This document shows positions 24,127-31,843 of a DNA stretch of 31,843 nucleotides, one piece after another. The stretch comes from DASPWW01 sp035637595 (GTDB taxonomy: Bacteria; Actinomycetota; Thermoleophilia; Solirubrobacterales; 70-9), in assembly GCA_035637595.1 (NCBI GenBank), contig DASPWW010000057.1, positions 1 through 31,843 on the forward strand, in the 5' to 3' direction. Position 1 is the first letter of the stretch. Each line of letters opens with the position of its first letter. The notes beneath the pieces are model-generated. The model was given only the letters and a program-made list of their open reading frames with translations. It ran no database searches and was not told the DNA's origin. The translations under genes were made by a program, and so were the position numbers.

Positions 24127-25041
24127 ATGCGCATCGACGACCTGCTCGCGCAGCACAGGCCGCTGTTCTCGTTCGAGTTCTTCCCCCCCAAGACCCCCGA
24201 GGGGGTCGAGACGCTGTACGAGACGATCCGCACCCTGGCTCCGCTCGAGCCGGGCTACGTCTCGGTCACCTACGGGGCCGGCGGGGCGACGCGCGACGGC
24301 ACGGTCGAGATCTCGACGACGATCAAGCGCGAGCACGGGATCGAGACGATGGCCCACCTGAGCTGCGTCGGCGAGACGCTCGAGCGACTGCGCGAGATCC
24401 TCACCAGGCTCGACGAGGGCGGAATCGAGAACATCCTTGCGCTGCGCGGCGATCCGCCGCGCGGCGAAGCCGAGTTCAAGCCTCCGGAGGGAGGGCTGTC
24501 CTCGTCGGCCGAGCTCGCGGCGCTGATCTCGCGCGAGTTCGACTTCGCGATCGGGGGCGCGTGCTTTCCCGAGGTACACCCCGAGGCCCCCAGCCTCGAG
24601 GCCGACATCGCGTTCCTGAAGACGAAGGTGGAGTCCGGCGCGAGCTTCCTGATCACCCAGCTGTTCTTCGACAACAACGCCTACTTCGACTTCGTGCCCG
24701 CGGCGCGGCGCGCCGGGATCGACGTCCCGATCATCGCCGGCGTGATGCCGATCACGAGCTACGCCCAGATCAAGCGCTTCTGTCAGATCTGCGAGGCAGT
24801 GATCCCCGACCCGCTCGCCGAGGCGATGGAGGCGCTGGGCGGCGATGAGGAGGCCGAGTTCGAGCTCGGCGTCGCCTATGCGGCGCGCCAGTGCGAGGAG
24901 CTGCTCGCCGGAGGGGCCCCCGGGGTCCACTTCTACACGCTCAACAAGGCGCCCGCCACGCGCGCCATCCTCGGCGCGCTGAAGGCGGCGCGGCCGTGGG
25001 AGCGGGCGCCCGCCGAGCCGACCCCGCTGCCGGCGAGCTAG
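24127..25041 (+). CDS. metF: Methylenetetrahydrofolate reductase
   Basis: 304-aa flavoprotein that reduces 5,10-methylene-THF to 5-methyl-THF, supplying methyl groups for methionine. Motifs: SFEFFPPKTPEG with the conserved Glu17, VTYGAGG, HLSCVG, ILALRGDPPRG, IGGACFPEVHPEA, ITQLFFDNNAYFDF, IIAGVMPITSY and a C-terminal GAPGVHFYTLNK. The length is normal. TACCAT ends 8 nt before the ATG and no Shine-Dalgarno is visible. The stop is 6 nt from the convergent SnoaL-like gene. Confidence 0.96.
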   Translation: MRIDDLLAQHRPLFSFEFFPPKTPEGVETLYETIRTLAPLEPGYVSVTYGAGGATRDGTVEISTTIKREHGIETMAHLSCVGETLERLREILTRLDEGGIENILALRGDPPRGEAEFKPPEGGLSSSAELAALISREFDFAIGGACFPEVHPEAPSLEADIAFLKTKVESGASFLITQLFFDNNAYFDFVPAARRAGIDVPIIAGVMPITSYAQIKRFCQICEAVIPDPLAEAMEALGGDEEAEFELGVAYAARQCEELLAGGAPGVHFYTLNKAPATRAILGALKAARPWERAPAEPTPLPAS

Positions 25042-25047
25042 CGGCGC

Positions 25048-25482
25048 TCAGTCCGAGCCGCGCTCGAACGCCTGCCGCGCCTCATCCTGTTCGAAGAAGG
25101 CCTCGAAGCGCACGATCTTGCCGTCCCTGAAGCCGAAGATCGAGCCACCTCGCTGCTCGACCCGAAGGCCATCGCGGCCGACGAACAGGCTGCGACTCAG
25201 CGCCAGGACGTCACTGCCGCGCTCGGCGAGCTGCTCGATCTCGACCCGGTGCTCGCGCCAGATGTCGAGCCACTCGTCCCACGACTGACGTAATTCGTCC
25301 CTGCCGTGATAGACGCTGCTGTCGATCTGTCCGACGGGTTGAACGAACTCGATCTGCTCGTCGAAGAGCTGTAGCAACTCGGTCTCCTCGCGGCTTCCCC
25401 GGCGAGCCTCGGAATCCGTGCTGAGCTGGTTGAAGAGCTCGTGGACCCGCCGGACGACGCCCGCGTTCGCCGACTCAACCAT
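25048..25482 (-). CDS. SnoaL/NTF2-like domain protein
   Basis: 144 aa, NTF2-like fold: N-terminal helices VVRRVHELFNQL, LLQLFDEQIEFVQP, YHGRDELRQSWDEWLDIW, strands DVLALSRSLFVGR and SIFGFRDGKIVRFEAFFEQDEARQAF. No catalytic residues can be assigned. ATG 25482 lies 6 nt after TAGGCT, a leaderless-type start. It is divergent from the alpha/beta hydrolase, with 41 bp between the start codons, and is the third SnoaL-like gene in the window. Confidence 0.85.
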   Translation of the reverse strand: MVESANAGVVRRVHELFNQLSTDSEARRGSREETELLQLFDEQIEFVQPVGQIDSSVYHGRDELRQSWDEWLDIWREHRVEIEQLAERGSDVLALSRSLFVGRDGLRVEQRGGSIFGFRDGKIVRFEAFFEQDEARQAFERGSD

Positions 25483-25488
25483 GTTCCG

Positions 25489-25514
25489 AGCCTAACCGGG
25501 CGCGGCATTAGACT
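25489..25514. promoter_or_regulatory. Closely spaced divergent -10 elements
   Basis: TAGGCT on the minus strand (25494-25489, 6 nt before the SnoaL-like ATG) and TAGACT on the plus strand (25509-25514, 9 nt before the hydrolase ATG). The promoters must face away from each other with overlapping -35 regions. Confidence 0.5.
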
Positions 25515-25523
25515 GGCGCGCCG

Positions 25524-26456
25524 ATGGCCGAATTCGACTTCGAGGGCCACACGATCACGTACGACGAGTACGGCGATGGCGACCGCGTGCTCGTCCTGAT
25601 CCACGGCCTGCTGATGAACAGCCACATGTTCGAGCGCCTCGGCCCCGAGATGGCGAGGCGGGGAAACCGGGCAGTCTGCATCAACCTGCTCGGCCACGGG
25701 CCGTCGGACGCTCCGGAGGAGCTCCCGTACTACTCGATGAGCTCATTCGCCGATCAGGTCGCCGCGCTGCTCGACGACCTCGAGGTCGAGCAGGCCGTGG
25801 TCGGCGGGACCTCGCTCGGCGCCAACGTCTCGCTCGAGTTCGCCGCCCGCACTCCCGAGCGCGCCCGCGCCCTCTTCATGGAGATGCCTGTGCTCGAGAA
25901 CGCGCTGCTGGCCGTCGCCGTGATCTTCACGCCGATCATGGTCGCGCTCGAGCTCGGCGCGCCGCTGCTTCGGCTGTCCGCGGGGACGCTGCGGCGCGTC
26001 CCGCGCACGAACTACCTCGTCGATATCGCGCTCGACTGGGCCCGCCGTGACCCGAAGCGCTCCGCGGACGTCCTCCAGGGCCTACTGCTGGGCCGCAGCG
26101 CCCCGCTCCCTCAGGAGCGAAAGCAGCTTCGGATGCCGGCACTCGTGATCGGGCACCCCAACGACCCGCTCCACCCGTTCAGCGACGCCGACATGGTCGT
26201 CGGTGAGATGCCGAAGGCCCGCCTCGTCGACGCCAACTCGATCCTCGAGTGGCGCATCAGTCCCGGCCGCCTCGACGACGAGCTGGCCGCATTCCTCGAC
26301 GAAGTCTGGGACAGCTCGCCGACGACGCGGCGGCGCAAGCCGAGCGGCAAGTCGAGCGGCAAGCCGCGGGCGAAGAAGACCGGCGGCAAGCCCGCTCGCA
26401 AGCAGAGCACGAACCGCGGCAAGGCGACGGCCCGAAAGGGCACGAGAGCCCGCTAG
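25524..26456 (+). CDS. Alpha/beta hydrolase-like protein with basic C-terminal tail
   Basis: 310 aa. The fold is clear: LIHGLLMNSHMF (about 25-36), LLGHGPSD, nucleophile elbow GGTSLGA with Ser97, and acid-loop VIGHPNDPLHPF. Where the catalytic histidine is expected the sequence reads ILEWRISPGRLDDELAAFLDE, with no His, so it may not be an active hydrolase. Residues about 270-310 are a Lys/Arg/Ser/Gly tail (KPSGKSSGKPRAKKTGGKPA), like histone-type tails of nucleoid or DNA-repair proteins. The stop shares CTAG with the convergent flavoprotein gene. A partner role at DNA or the cell envelope is only a guess. Confidence 0.85.
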   Translation: MAEFDFEGHTITYDEYGDGDRVLVLIHGLLMNSHMFERLGPEMARRGNRAVCINLLGHGPSDAPEELPYYSMSSFADQVAALLDDLEVEQAVVGGTSLGANVSLEFAARTPERARALFMEMPVLENALLAVAVIFTPIMVALELGAPLLRLSAGTLRRVPRTNYLVDIALDWARRDPKRSADVLQGLLLGRSAPLPQERKQLRMPALVIGHPNDPLHPFSDADMVVGEMPKARLVDANSILEWRISPGRLDDELAAFLDEVWDSSPTTRRRKPSGKSSGKPRAKKTGGKPARKQSTNRGKATARKGTRAR

Positions 26457-27826
26457 GACAGCCGGTTGACGACCCGCAGGATCAGCGGGTCCATCTCGCC
26501 CACGCCGCCGCCGCCGCGGTCCATCTTGCGGTCCTGGCGCTCGAGCAGCGCGGTCGTCAGCCGCGTGCCGAGGTAGCGCAGCGGCTCGCCGGGCAGACGC
26601 GACTCCTTCTGGTCGACGAACACGAGGTTCGTGAGCTCGCTGTCGCGCCCGGTCACGAGATCGGCGAGTGTCTGTCCGACGGTGTGGCTCGGCGCTACGC
26701 CGTGGCCGTTGTAGCCGTAGCCGTAGAGCACGCCGCCGCCGAGCGAGCCGACGTAAGGGAGGAACGTCCCCGTGATCGCGACGCAGCCACCGTAGGCGTG
26801 CGTGAACCGCACGTCCGACCACATCGGAAAGAACTGCGACCACGCGCCGCGCAGCTGATCGAAGACGTAGTCGTTGCGCATATGGCGGATGTCCATGTCG
26901 TTGCCGCGGTAGTAGGGAGCGAGGCGCCCGCCCCAGACAACCCGGTTGTCGGCGGTGAGGCGGCCGATCGTGATGAAGTTGCGCTTGTCCTCGAAGCCCT
27001 CGCGGCCGGGCCAGGCGACGCGTCCCAGCTGATCGTCGGTCAGCGGCTCGGTGACCATCGCGTAGCTCCAGATCGGGACCACGCGGCCCTTGAACTGGTC
27101 GAAGGCGTGCTGGTAGGCGTTCGTCGCGACCACGATCCGCTCCGCCTCGACGGCGCCGCGCTCGGTCGTGACGCGCCCGCTCGAGATCGCGGTCGCCGGC
27201 GAGCGCTCATGAACCCGCACCCCCATCTCGTCGATGACGCGCGCCAGACCGCGGGCGAGCCTCTGGGGGTTGATGAGAGCACCGCGGCGCTCCTTGAGCA
27301 CGCCGCGGACGATCGGCGAGCCGATCACCTCACGAGCGCGCTGATCCTCGAAGTACTCGAAATCGGCCTCGGCGCCGATCCGCCGCGCGGCTTCGAGGTC
27401 GCGCTCGAGGCGCCACATCTGGCCGTCATTGACGCCGACGCCGGCGAACCCGCAGAGGTCGTAGTCGGCCTCGACGCCGTGCTCGTCGCAGAACCCGCCG
27501 ATCTCGACCACCGAACGCGCCACCGCCTCGTGCGCTGCCCCCGCCCGCTCGGCCCCGTGGCGCTCGACGAGGTGGTGCAGGCTCATGTCGAGAACCGTCA
27601 TCGCGTAGCCGTCGTTGTGGCCCGAGGCCCCTGACCCCGCCCAGCTTCGCTCCACGATCGTCACCTCGAGCGCGGGGTCGGCGCGCTTGAGGAAGTACGC
27701 GGTCCACATACCCGTGTAGCCGCCGCCGACGATGCAGACGTCGGCGCGCTCGGTGCCCTCCAGCGGCGGTCCCGGCACCACCGGCTCGGTCTCCCACCAG
27801 TAGATGCTGTGTTTCTCACCGGGCAA
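26453..27826 (-). CDS. FAD-dependent oxidoreductase (DAO family, amine-oxidase-like)
   Basis: 457 aa. FAD-binding VCIVGGGYTGMWTAYFL (about 30-46), ERSWAGSGASGHNDGY (second ribose/FAD loop), ALINPQRLARGLARVI, VVATNAYQ, and C-terminal YGYGYNGHGVAPSHTVGQTLADL. Closest in style to gamma-glutamylputrescine oxidase/PuuB and similar D-amino-acid-oxidase-fold enzymes that oxidise secondary or primary amines to an aldehyde with H2O2. It starts at TTG 27826, with TAGACT ending 9 nt before it, so leaderless. The substrate is unknown; there is no adjacent puu-type gene. Confidence 0.9.
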   Translation of the reverse strand: MPGEKHSIYWWETEPVVPGPPLEGTERADVCIVGGGYTGMWTAYFLKRADPALEVTIVERSWAGSGASGHNDGYAMTVLDMSLHHLVERHGAERAGAAHEAVARSVVEIGGFCDEHGVEADYDLCGFAGVGVNDGQMWRLERDLEAARRIGAEADFEYFEDQRAREVIGSPIVRGVLKERRGALINPQRLARGLARVIDEMGVRVHERSPATAISSGRVTTERGAVEAERIVVATNAYQHAFDQFKGRVVPIWSYAMVTEPLTDDQLGRVAWPGREGFEDKRNFITIGRLTADNRVVWGGRLAPYYRGNDMDIRHMRNDYVFDQLRGAWSQFFPMWSDVRFTHAYGGCVAITGTFLPYVGSLGGGVLYGYGYNGHGVAPSHTVGQTLADLVTGRDSELTNLVFVDQKESRLPGEPLRYLGTRLTTALLERQDRKMDRGGGGVGEMDPLILRVVNRLS

Positions 27827-27890
27827 GCCGTGGCGAGTCTACGCCAGGCCTTTGCTTGCGTTGAGGCCGATCATCTAGCCTTTCGCGGCC

Positions 27891-28610
27891 ATGACCGGCC
27901 GCCGCCCGATCGCCCATTTCGCGCTCGCCGGCGCGACCGCGTGTGCGAGCCTCGCGCTCGCCGCGTGCGGAGGCAACGACGAGGGGACCACGAGCGCGGC
28001 GTCCAGCAGCACGACGGCGCCCGGTGCCACCGGGCCGACAGGCCAGCATCCGAAGCCGGTGCCCGAGCAGGCCCACATAGATCCCTCGACCGGATCGTCA
28101 AAGGGACTGAAGCCCGACGGGCGCGAGGGGACAGAGCCTCCGCCGGTCGCCGAGGACGATCTCGAGCCGGCCGCGAACGCCGCCGGCTGCAAGCTCCAGC
28201 TCAATCTCCCCGACGAGGGCAACAAGCACCTGGCGCCCGGGGCCCCGGAGCCCGACTACGAGACGGACCCGCCCACCTCGGGGCCGCATGACCCCACCCC
28301 CATCGCGGATGGCGCTTATCGCAGCACACCCGACCCAGTGAATTTCGTGCACTCGCTCGAGCACGGTCGGATCGAGATCCAGTACAGCCCCGAGCTGCCC
28401 GAGGCCGACCAGCTGCTGCTCAAGGGGATCTTCGACGAGGATCCAGACGGCGTGCTGCTGTTTCCCAATCCCGATATGCCCTACGAGGTGGCGGTGACCG
28501 CCTGGACGAGGCTCGCGGGCTGCGCCTCCTACGACGAGTCGGTGCTCGACGTAGTGCGCGACTTCCGCGACCAGTTCCGCGGCAAGGGGCCCGAGAAGAT
28601 CCAGATCTGA
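27891..28610 (+). CDS. DUF3105 lipoprotein
   Basis: 239 aa. Signal peptide with lipobox LAAC, Cys26, then a Thr/Ser/Pro-rich linker to about 75 and a DUF3105 domain: LNLPDEGNKHL, PPTSGPHDP, VNFVHSLEHGRIEIQY, LLFPNPDMPYEVAVTAW, AGCASYDESVLDVVRDFRD. Function of the domain is not established; the conserved His residues in TSGPH and HSLEHG could bind a metal. ATG lies 9 nt after TAGCCT. The stop overlaps the next start (TGATG), making an operon of two paralogues. Confidence 0.9.
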   Translation: MTGRRPIAHFALAGATACASLALAACGGNDEGTTSAASSSTTAPGATGPTGQHPKPVPEQAHIDPSTGSSKGLKPDGREGTEPPPVAEDDLEPAANAAGCKLQLNLPDEGNKHLAPGAPEPDYETDPPTSGPHDPTPIADGAYRSTPDPVNFVHSLEHGRIEIQYSPELPEADQLLLKGIFDEDPDGVLLFPNPDMPYEVAVTAWTRLAGCASYDESVLDVVRDFRDQFRGKGPEKIQI

Positions 28611-29359
28611 TGGCGAGCCGCAAGCAGGAGAAGGAACGGCTTCGTCAGCAACGCCTCGAGGCGGAGAAGCACGAGGCGGAGGCGGCCCAGCGCCGCCTGA
28701 TGCTCGGTTACCTGGTCGCCGGGCTGCTCGCCGCCGCGGTGGTCGCCGGCCTCGTGATCGTGATCCTCAGCGGCGGCGGCGGCGGGGGCGGCAAGGAGGG
28801 GCCGGCGGAGGCCCACATCGCCGCCCAGACCGGTACGCCGCCCGAGGGCGTCGAGCCCGACGGTCGCGAGGGCACCCCGCCGCCGCCGGTCCAGCAGGCC
28901 GACCTCCAGGAGGCAGCGAAGGCCGCGGGCTGCGAGCTGATGCTCGACCTTCCCGACGAGGGCAACTCCCACCTCAAGCCGAGCGAGACCGCACCCGACT
29001 ACAAGACCAACCCGCCGACTTCGGGCGACCACGTCGTGCCGCCGCTTCAGGCCGCCGACGGCGCCTACCTCGACCCGATCCCGCCGGTCAACTACGTGCA
29101 CTCGCTCGAGCACGGTCGGGCCGAGATCCAGTACAGCCCGGACCTGCCCGAGGCCGATCAACTCGTGCTGAAGGGCGTATTCGACGAGAGCCCGGGCGGG
29201 ATGCTGCTGTTTCCCAACCCCGACATGCCGTACGAGGTCGCCACGACCGCGTGGACCCAGCTGATGGGCTGCAAGCACTACAACGAACGCGTCGTCGATG
29301 CGATCCGGGCGTTCCGCGACACCTACCGCGGCCAGGGCCCCGAGCCCGTCCCGTTCTAG
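28610..29359 (+). CDS. DUF3105 membrane-anchored paralogue
   Basis: 249 aa. A charged N-terminal cytosolic helix (KQEKERLRQQRLEAEKHEAEAAQRR), one transmembrane helix at about 32-54, a Gly run, then the same DUF3105 domain as the preceding gene: LDLPDEGNSHL, PPTSGDHVVP, VNYVHSLEHGRAEIQY, LLFPNPDMPYEVATTAW. TSGPH has become TSGDH. Tandem duplication with different anchoring (lipid versus TM helix) suggests the two act together on the outer face of the membrane. Confidence 0.9.
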   Translation: MASRKQEKERLRQQRLEAEKHEAEAAQRRLMLGYLVAGLLAAAVVAGLVIVILSGGGGGGGKEGPAEAHIAAQTGTPPEGVEPDGREGTPPPPVQQADLQEAAKAAGCELMLDLPDEGNSHLKPSETAPDYKTNPPTSGDHVVPPLQAADGAYLDPIPPVNYVHSLEHGRAEIQYSPDLPEADQLVLKGVFDESPGGMLLFPNPDMPYEVATTAWTQLMGCKHYNERVVDAIRAFRDTYRGQGPEPVPF

Positions 29360-29371
29360 TACGACCGGCAC

Positions 29372-29391
29372 GCTGCACGCGGCCGTGCAGC
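29372..29391. terminator. Hairpin after the DUF3105 pair
   Basis: GCTGCACG / CGTGCAGC, perfect 8-bp stem with loop CGGC, 12 nt after the stop at 29359. It lacks a T-tract. A plausible terminator of the two-gene operon. Confidence 0.6.
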
Positions 29392-29428
29392 CGTTGAACC
29401 GGTACGGCGAATCCCCCCGGCCTGTGGT

Positions 29429-30616
29429 GTGTTCTCGGAGGTGATGGCGGGAAGGCTGCGATTCCTGCTCCTCGCCGCGGTCTGCGGCGCGCTTGTCTGG
29501 GGCGTGGCCCCGGCGCTGTCGCTGAGCCCCTACGCCCCGGGCGCGGTCGACTTCACCCAACCCGTGCCCGAGGTCGTCGAGCTGGAGGGTCCAGGCTCGG
29601 CGCCGCCTCAGGCCCGATCGGCGGCGGACTCGCACGGCGGCGACGGGCCCGTGCGCTTCGTCTCGCCCGTGATCGAGGCCCCGGCGCGCTTCGATCTCGT
29701 CGGGATCGCCGGGGAGATGCGGCCACTGGAGTACCGCGCCCGCCTCGAGGGCGGCGAGTGGTCGGCGTGGATCGAGACCGAGTTCGGCGACCCCGTCTAC
29801 TTCGGGGGCGCGGACGAGCTTCAGGTCCGCAGCCGCGGCGCGCGCCCGACGGGCGAGTTGCACTACGTAAACGTCTCTGGCACCCAGAGCTTCGCCGACA
29901 CGGTCCTGACCCGGGTTCGCGCGGCGGTCAACGCCGCCTTCGTCTCGGTCGCCGGCACCGCGATCGCCGACGCACAGCCCGACGCCCCCGAGATCGTTAC
30001 CCGCGAGCAGTGGGGCGCCAACCTCGCTGAGGGGGGCTGCCCGCCGCGGTCGGCGCCCTCGTACGGAGAGGTCGATGCGGCGGTCGTGCACCACACGGTG
30101 AGTGCGAACGACTACACGCCCGAGGAGGCGCCGTCGATCGTGCTCGGCATCTGCCGCTTTCACCGCAACGGAAACGGCTGGAACGACATCGGCTACAACT
30201 TCCTGATCGACCGCTTCGGGACGATCTACGAGGGTCGCGCCGGGGGGGTCGGGGCGGCGGTCGTCGGGGCGCAGGCGCAGGGCTACAACTCCCAGACCTT
30301 CGGCGCCGCGTCGATCGGCACGCATATCGTCGAGGGCGTCACCGAGGCTGCCAAGGAGGCGTTCGCGCACCTGATCGCCTGGAAGCTGGCCCTGCACGGC
30401 ACGATCGCCGCGGGCAAGACGCAGCTGATCTCGGGCGGCGGGCCGTCGAACAAGTACCCGGCGGGCAAGAAGATCAGGGTCAGGCGGGTGTTCGGGCACG
30501 GAAGGGTCGGGCTGACAGCGTGCCCGGGCGCGGCGCTCAAGCACCAGATCAAGGACATACGCCACCGCGCCCAGGCGCTGATCGACCAGCACCCGGCTCC
30601 GCCGCCGGTTCCCTAG
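29429..30616 (+). CDS. Secreted N-acetylmuramoyl-L-alanine amidase/PGRP-like protein
   Basis: 395 aa. Signal peptide about 7-31. Residues about 40-180 form a beta-rich N-terminal region (EYRARLEGGEWSAWIETEFG) seen in actinobacterial PGRP-like proteins. The amidase_2/PGRP domain spans about 186-385: REQWGAN, VVHHTVS (His221/222), YNFLIDRFGTIYEGR, and FGHGRVGLTACPG with His357 and Cys365 completing the zinc site. It would cleave between MurNAc and L-Ala in peptidoglycan. GTG 29429 is used, but ATG 29444 (MAGRLRFLLL) is just as likely. Confidence 0.92.
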   Translation: MFSEVMAGRLRFLLLAAVCGALVWGVAPALSLSPYAPGAVDFTQPVPEVVELEGPGSAPPQARSAADSHGGDGPVRFVSPVIEAPARFDLVGIAGEMRPLEYRARLEGGEWSAWIETEFGDPVYFGGADELQVRSRGARPTGELHYVNVSGTQSFADTVLTRVRAAVNAAFVSVAGTAIADAQPDAPEIVTREQWGANLAEGGCPPRSAPSYGEVDAAVVHHTVSANDYTPEEAPSIVLGICRFHRNGNGWNDIGYNFLIDRFGTIYEGRAGGVGAAVVGAQAQGYNSQTFGAASIGTHIVEGVTEAAKEAFAHLIAWKLALHGTIAAGKTQLISGGGPSNKYPAGKKIRVRRVFGHGRVGLTACPGAALKHQIKDIRHRAQALIDQHPAPPPVP

Positions 30617-30644
30617 ATCCAGCGGGCTTCGCGAGAATGGGCCG

Positions 30645-31454
30645 ATGGATGTCCACGACGACATCGAGTTGCGCGCGGCGGCCGCCGGGGACGCGGCCGC
30701 GATCGTGGAACTGGTCCGGGCGAGCTTCGACCCCGCCGTGCTCGAGCTTTCGATCTACGGGTGCGACGGGATCGAGAGCTACGTGCGCGCCCTGATCGAG
30801 GTCGAACCGCGCGGAGCCGACACCACCTTCAGCGTGGCGGCAACGGGGGATCGTCCGATCGCGATCGCCGAGCTGCGGCAGCTTCCGGATTCCCTTTTCC
30901 TCAACTACATCGCGGTCGCTCCCGAGGTGCGCCGGCAGGGCGTCGGCACGGCGCTGCTCGCGGCGGCGCTCGGCCGCGCTCGGCGGCACGGGCAGAGAAC
31001 GCTCGCGCTCGACGTCATGGAGGGAAACGACCCGGCGCGCGCCTGGTACCGCGGCCTGGGGCTGAGGGAGGGGCCGGCGACCGACTGGTGGACGCTGGCG
31101 CCGCCCGGCGCGGACACCTACCCCGCGGCGCCCGTTAGTGGGTGGGCCCAGGCGGCCGCCTGCCAGCGGGCCTTCGGGTTCGCCGAGGTCGGCGTGCAGG
31201 CGACACGCGGCAGCTACCGCATTGGCCTGCTCGGCCGCGACTGGTTCAGGGTCACCGATCCCGCTGCGCTCGACGACGCGGCCCTCGGCGCCACGCTGCG
31301 TGTGCTCGACCCGGCCCGATCGCTGCTCGCCCTCGTTCCCCGGGGGGCACTGCCCGAGCGGCTCGCCGCGGGCGCGGAGCGCCGCGCGACGATGCTCCGG
31401 CTCAGCGGCGAGCTCGACGAGTTGACGCGGCGGCTCGAGGAGCGCGCCCGGTGA
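30645..31454 (+). CDS. GNAT-family acetyltransferase with C-terminal extension
   Basis: 269 aa. The GNAT core is at about 5-140: LNYIAVAPEVRRQGVGTALL (R96-A103 acetyl-CoA loop) and NDPARAWYRGLGL. The extension at about 145-269 is not recognised; it ends in a charged helix (RLSGELDELTRRLEER). The stop overlaps the GTG start of the DegT-type gene (GTGA), suggesting that both act in one pathway, such as N-acylation of an aminosugar (inference). Confidence 0.87.
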   Translation: MDVHDDIELRAAAAGDAAAIVELVRASFDPAVLELSIYGCDGIESYVRALIEVEPRGADTTFSVAATGDRPIAIAELRQLPDSLFLNYIAVAPEVRRQGVGTALLAAALGRARRHGQRTLALDVMEGNDPARAWYRGLGLREGPATDWWTLAPPGADTYPAAPVSGWAQAAACQRAFGFAEVGVQATRGSYRIGLLGRDWFRVTDPAALDDAALGATLRVLDPARSLLALVPRGALPERLAAGAERRATMLRLSGELDELTRRLEERAR

Positions 31455-31843
31455 CGCCGATCCCGAAGGCGGCGCGCGACCCGTCGGGTCTCGAGCGGCG
31501 ATGGGTTCCGTTCCCCGACGGTCGCTCGGCGCTCCGGGCCCTGCTCGAGTGCATCGCGCTCCCGAGCGGCGGTCGCGTGCTGCTGCCCGCGTACGTCGGG
31601 TGGTCCCCGCGCGAGGGCTCCGGGGTATTCGACCCGATCGAGGCCCTCGGGCTCCCGTACGGCTTCTATCGCCTCGACTCGTCGCTGCGCATCGACCTCG
31701 ACCACCTGGCGCGCGAGCTCGACGGCGGCGCGGCGGCGCTCGTTCTGATCCATTACTTCGGGCTCGTCGATCCCGCTGCCGCCGAGGCCGCTCGGATGGC
31801 GCGCCAGCGGGGGATCGCGGTGATCGAGGACGAGGCGCACGCG
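31451..31843 (+). CDS. DegT/DnrJ/EryC1/StrS-type aminotransferase (5' part)
   Basis: Open to the window end (131 codons, no stop). Reads VTPIPKAARDPSG, then FPDGRSALRALLECI, GGRVLLPAYVGWSPREGSGVFDP, ALVLIHYFG, and GIAVIEDEAHA at the edge. This is the pattern of PLP-dependent sugar aminotransferases: the family has IEDxAHA with the Asp that contacts PLP. The catalytic lysine lies beyond the window. Translationally coupled to the GNAT gene by GTGA. Confidence 0.8.
   Translation, partial: MTPIPKAARDPSGLERRWVPFPDGRSALRALLECIALPSGGRVLLPAYVGWSPREGSGVFDPIEALGLPYGFYRLDSSLRIDLDHLARELDGGAAALVLIHYFGLVDPAAAEAARMARQRGIAVIEDEAHA

Noticed and set aside
28529..30664. A 711-codon minus-strand frame over the DUF3105 pair and the amidase.
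   Set aside because: Antisense to three well-supported genes; no domain visible.

Overview
The window is a gene-dense, very GC-rich stretch of bacterial chromosome on both strands. It has the look of a high-GC actinobacterium, and I infer the class Thermoleophilia (Solirubrobacterales-like). The pointers are GTG/TTG starts, a Ddn-type (F420-dependent) reductase, two DUF3105 proteins, a DUF4395-thioredoxin protein, and Asp/Glu-rich and Ala-rich proteins of unknown function. Taxonomy is inferred from gene families only. There is no phage module, transposase, integrase, CRISPR array or rRNA.

Layout. 1-4.7 kb: lipoyl synthase, a small Ala-rich coiled-coil lipoprotein, a DUF4395-thioredoxin membrane protein, a rhomboid protease with a tiny membrane protein behind it, a D,D-carboxypeptidase and a small unknown protein. 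4.7-7.6 kb: a YgiN-like monooxygenase divergent from an acyl-CoA dehydrogenase, then a GNAT acetyltransferase. 7.6-9.1 kb: a patch with lower third-position GC, holding an isochorismatase-like hydrolase, a SnoaL-like gene bracketed by two copies of a tRNA-Ala 3' end, a decayed tRNA-Ala(CGC) and the 3' stump of a sugar epimerase. 9.1-13.5 kb: a secreted FG-GAP protein, tRNA-Ala(UGC), glutamate dehydrogenase and a very acidic protein. 13.6-15.75 kb: a membrane GGDEF protein and the intact tRNA-Ala(CGC). 15.7-20.9 kb: an epoxide-hydrolase-like enzyme and an SDR under an evident TetR switch, a VOC stump, SnoaL-like and methyltransferase genes, and a second membrane diguanylate cyclase. 20.9-23.6 kb: GFA protein, AlkZ-like winged-helix protein, Ddn-like reductase and glutamine amidotransferase, the last three overlapping end to end. 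23.6-31.8 kb: a small secreted protein, MetF, a SnoaL-like gene, an unusual alpha/beta hydrolase, an amine-oxidase-type flavoprotein, a DUF3105 pair, a PGRP-type amidase, a GNAT and the start of a DegT-type aminotransferase.

How the genes work together. Most of the window is housekeeping: lipoylation, one-carbon metabolism, glutamate metabolism and cell-wall trimming. To this are added c-di-GMP signalling (two GGDEF proteins with intact active and inhibitory sites) and small detoxification-type cassettes. Many genes carry a TANNNT -10 element ending 6-10 nt before the start codon and no Shine-Dalgarno, so leaderless transcription seems common. Several divergent pairs share or nearly share one -10 region.

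Nothing here is clearly a new defence or mobile system. The strongest leads are the tRNA-Ala(CGC) duplication with a 0.57-kb bracketed micro-island, the overlapping leaderless divergent promoters, the Lpp-like lipoprotein ending in Tyr-Gly-Lys, the twin TetR operators, and the overlapping four-gene DNA-repair/detoxification group.
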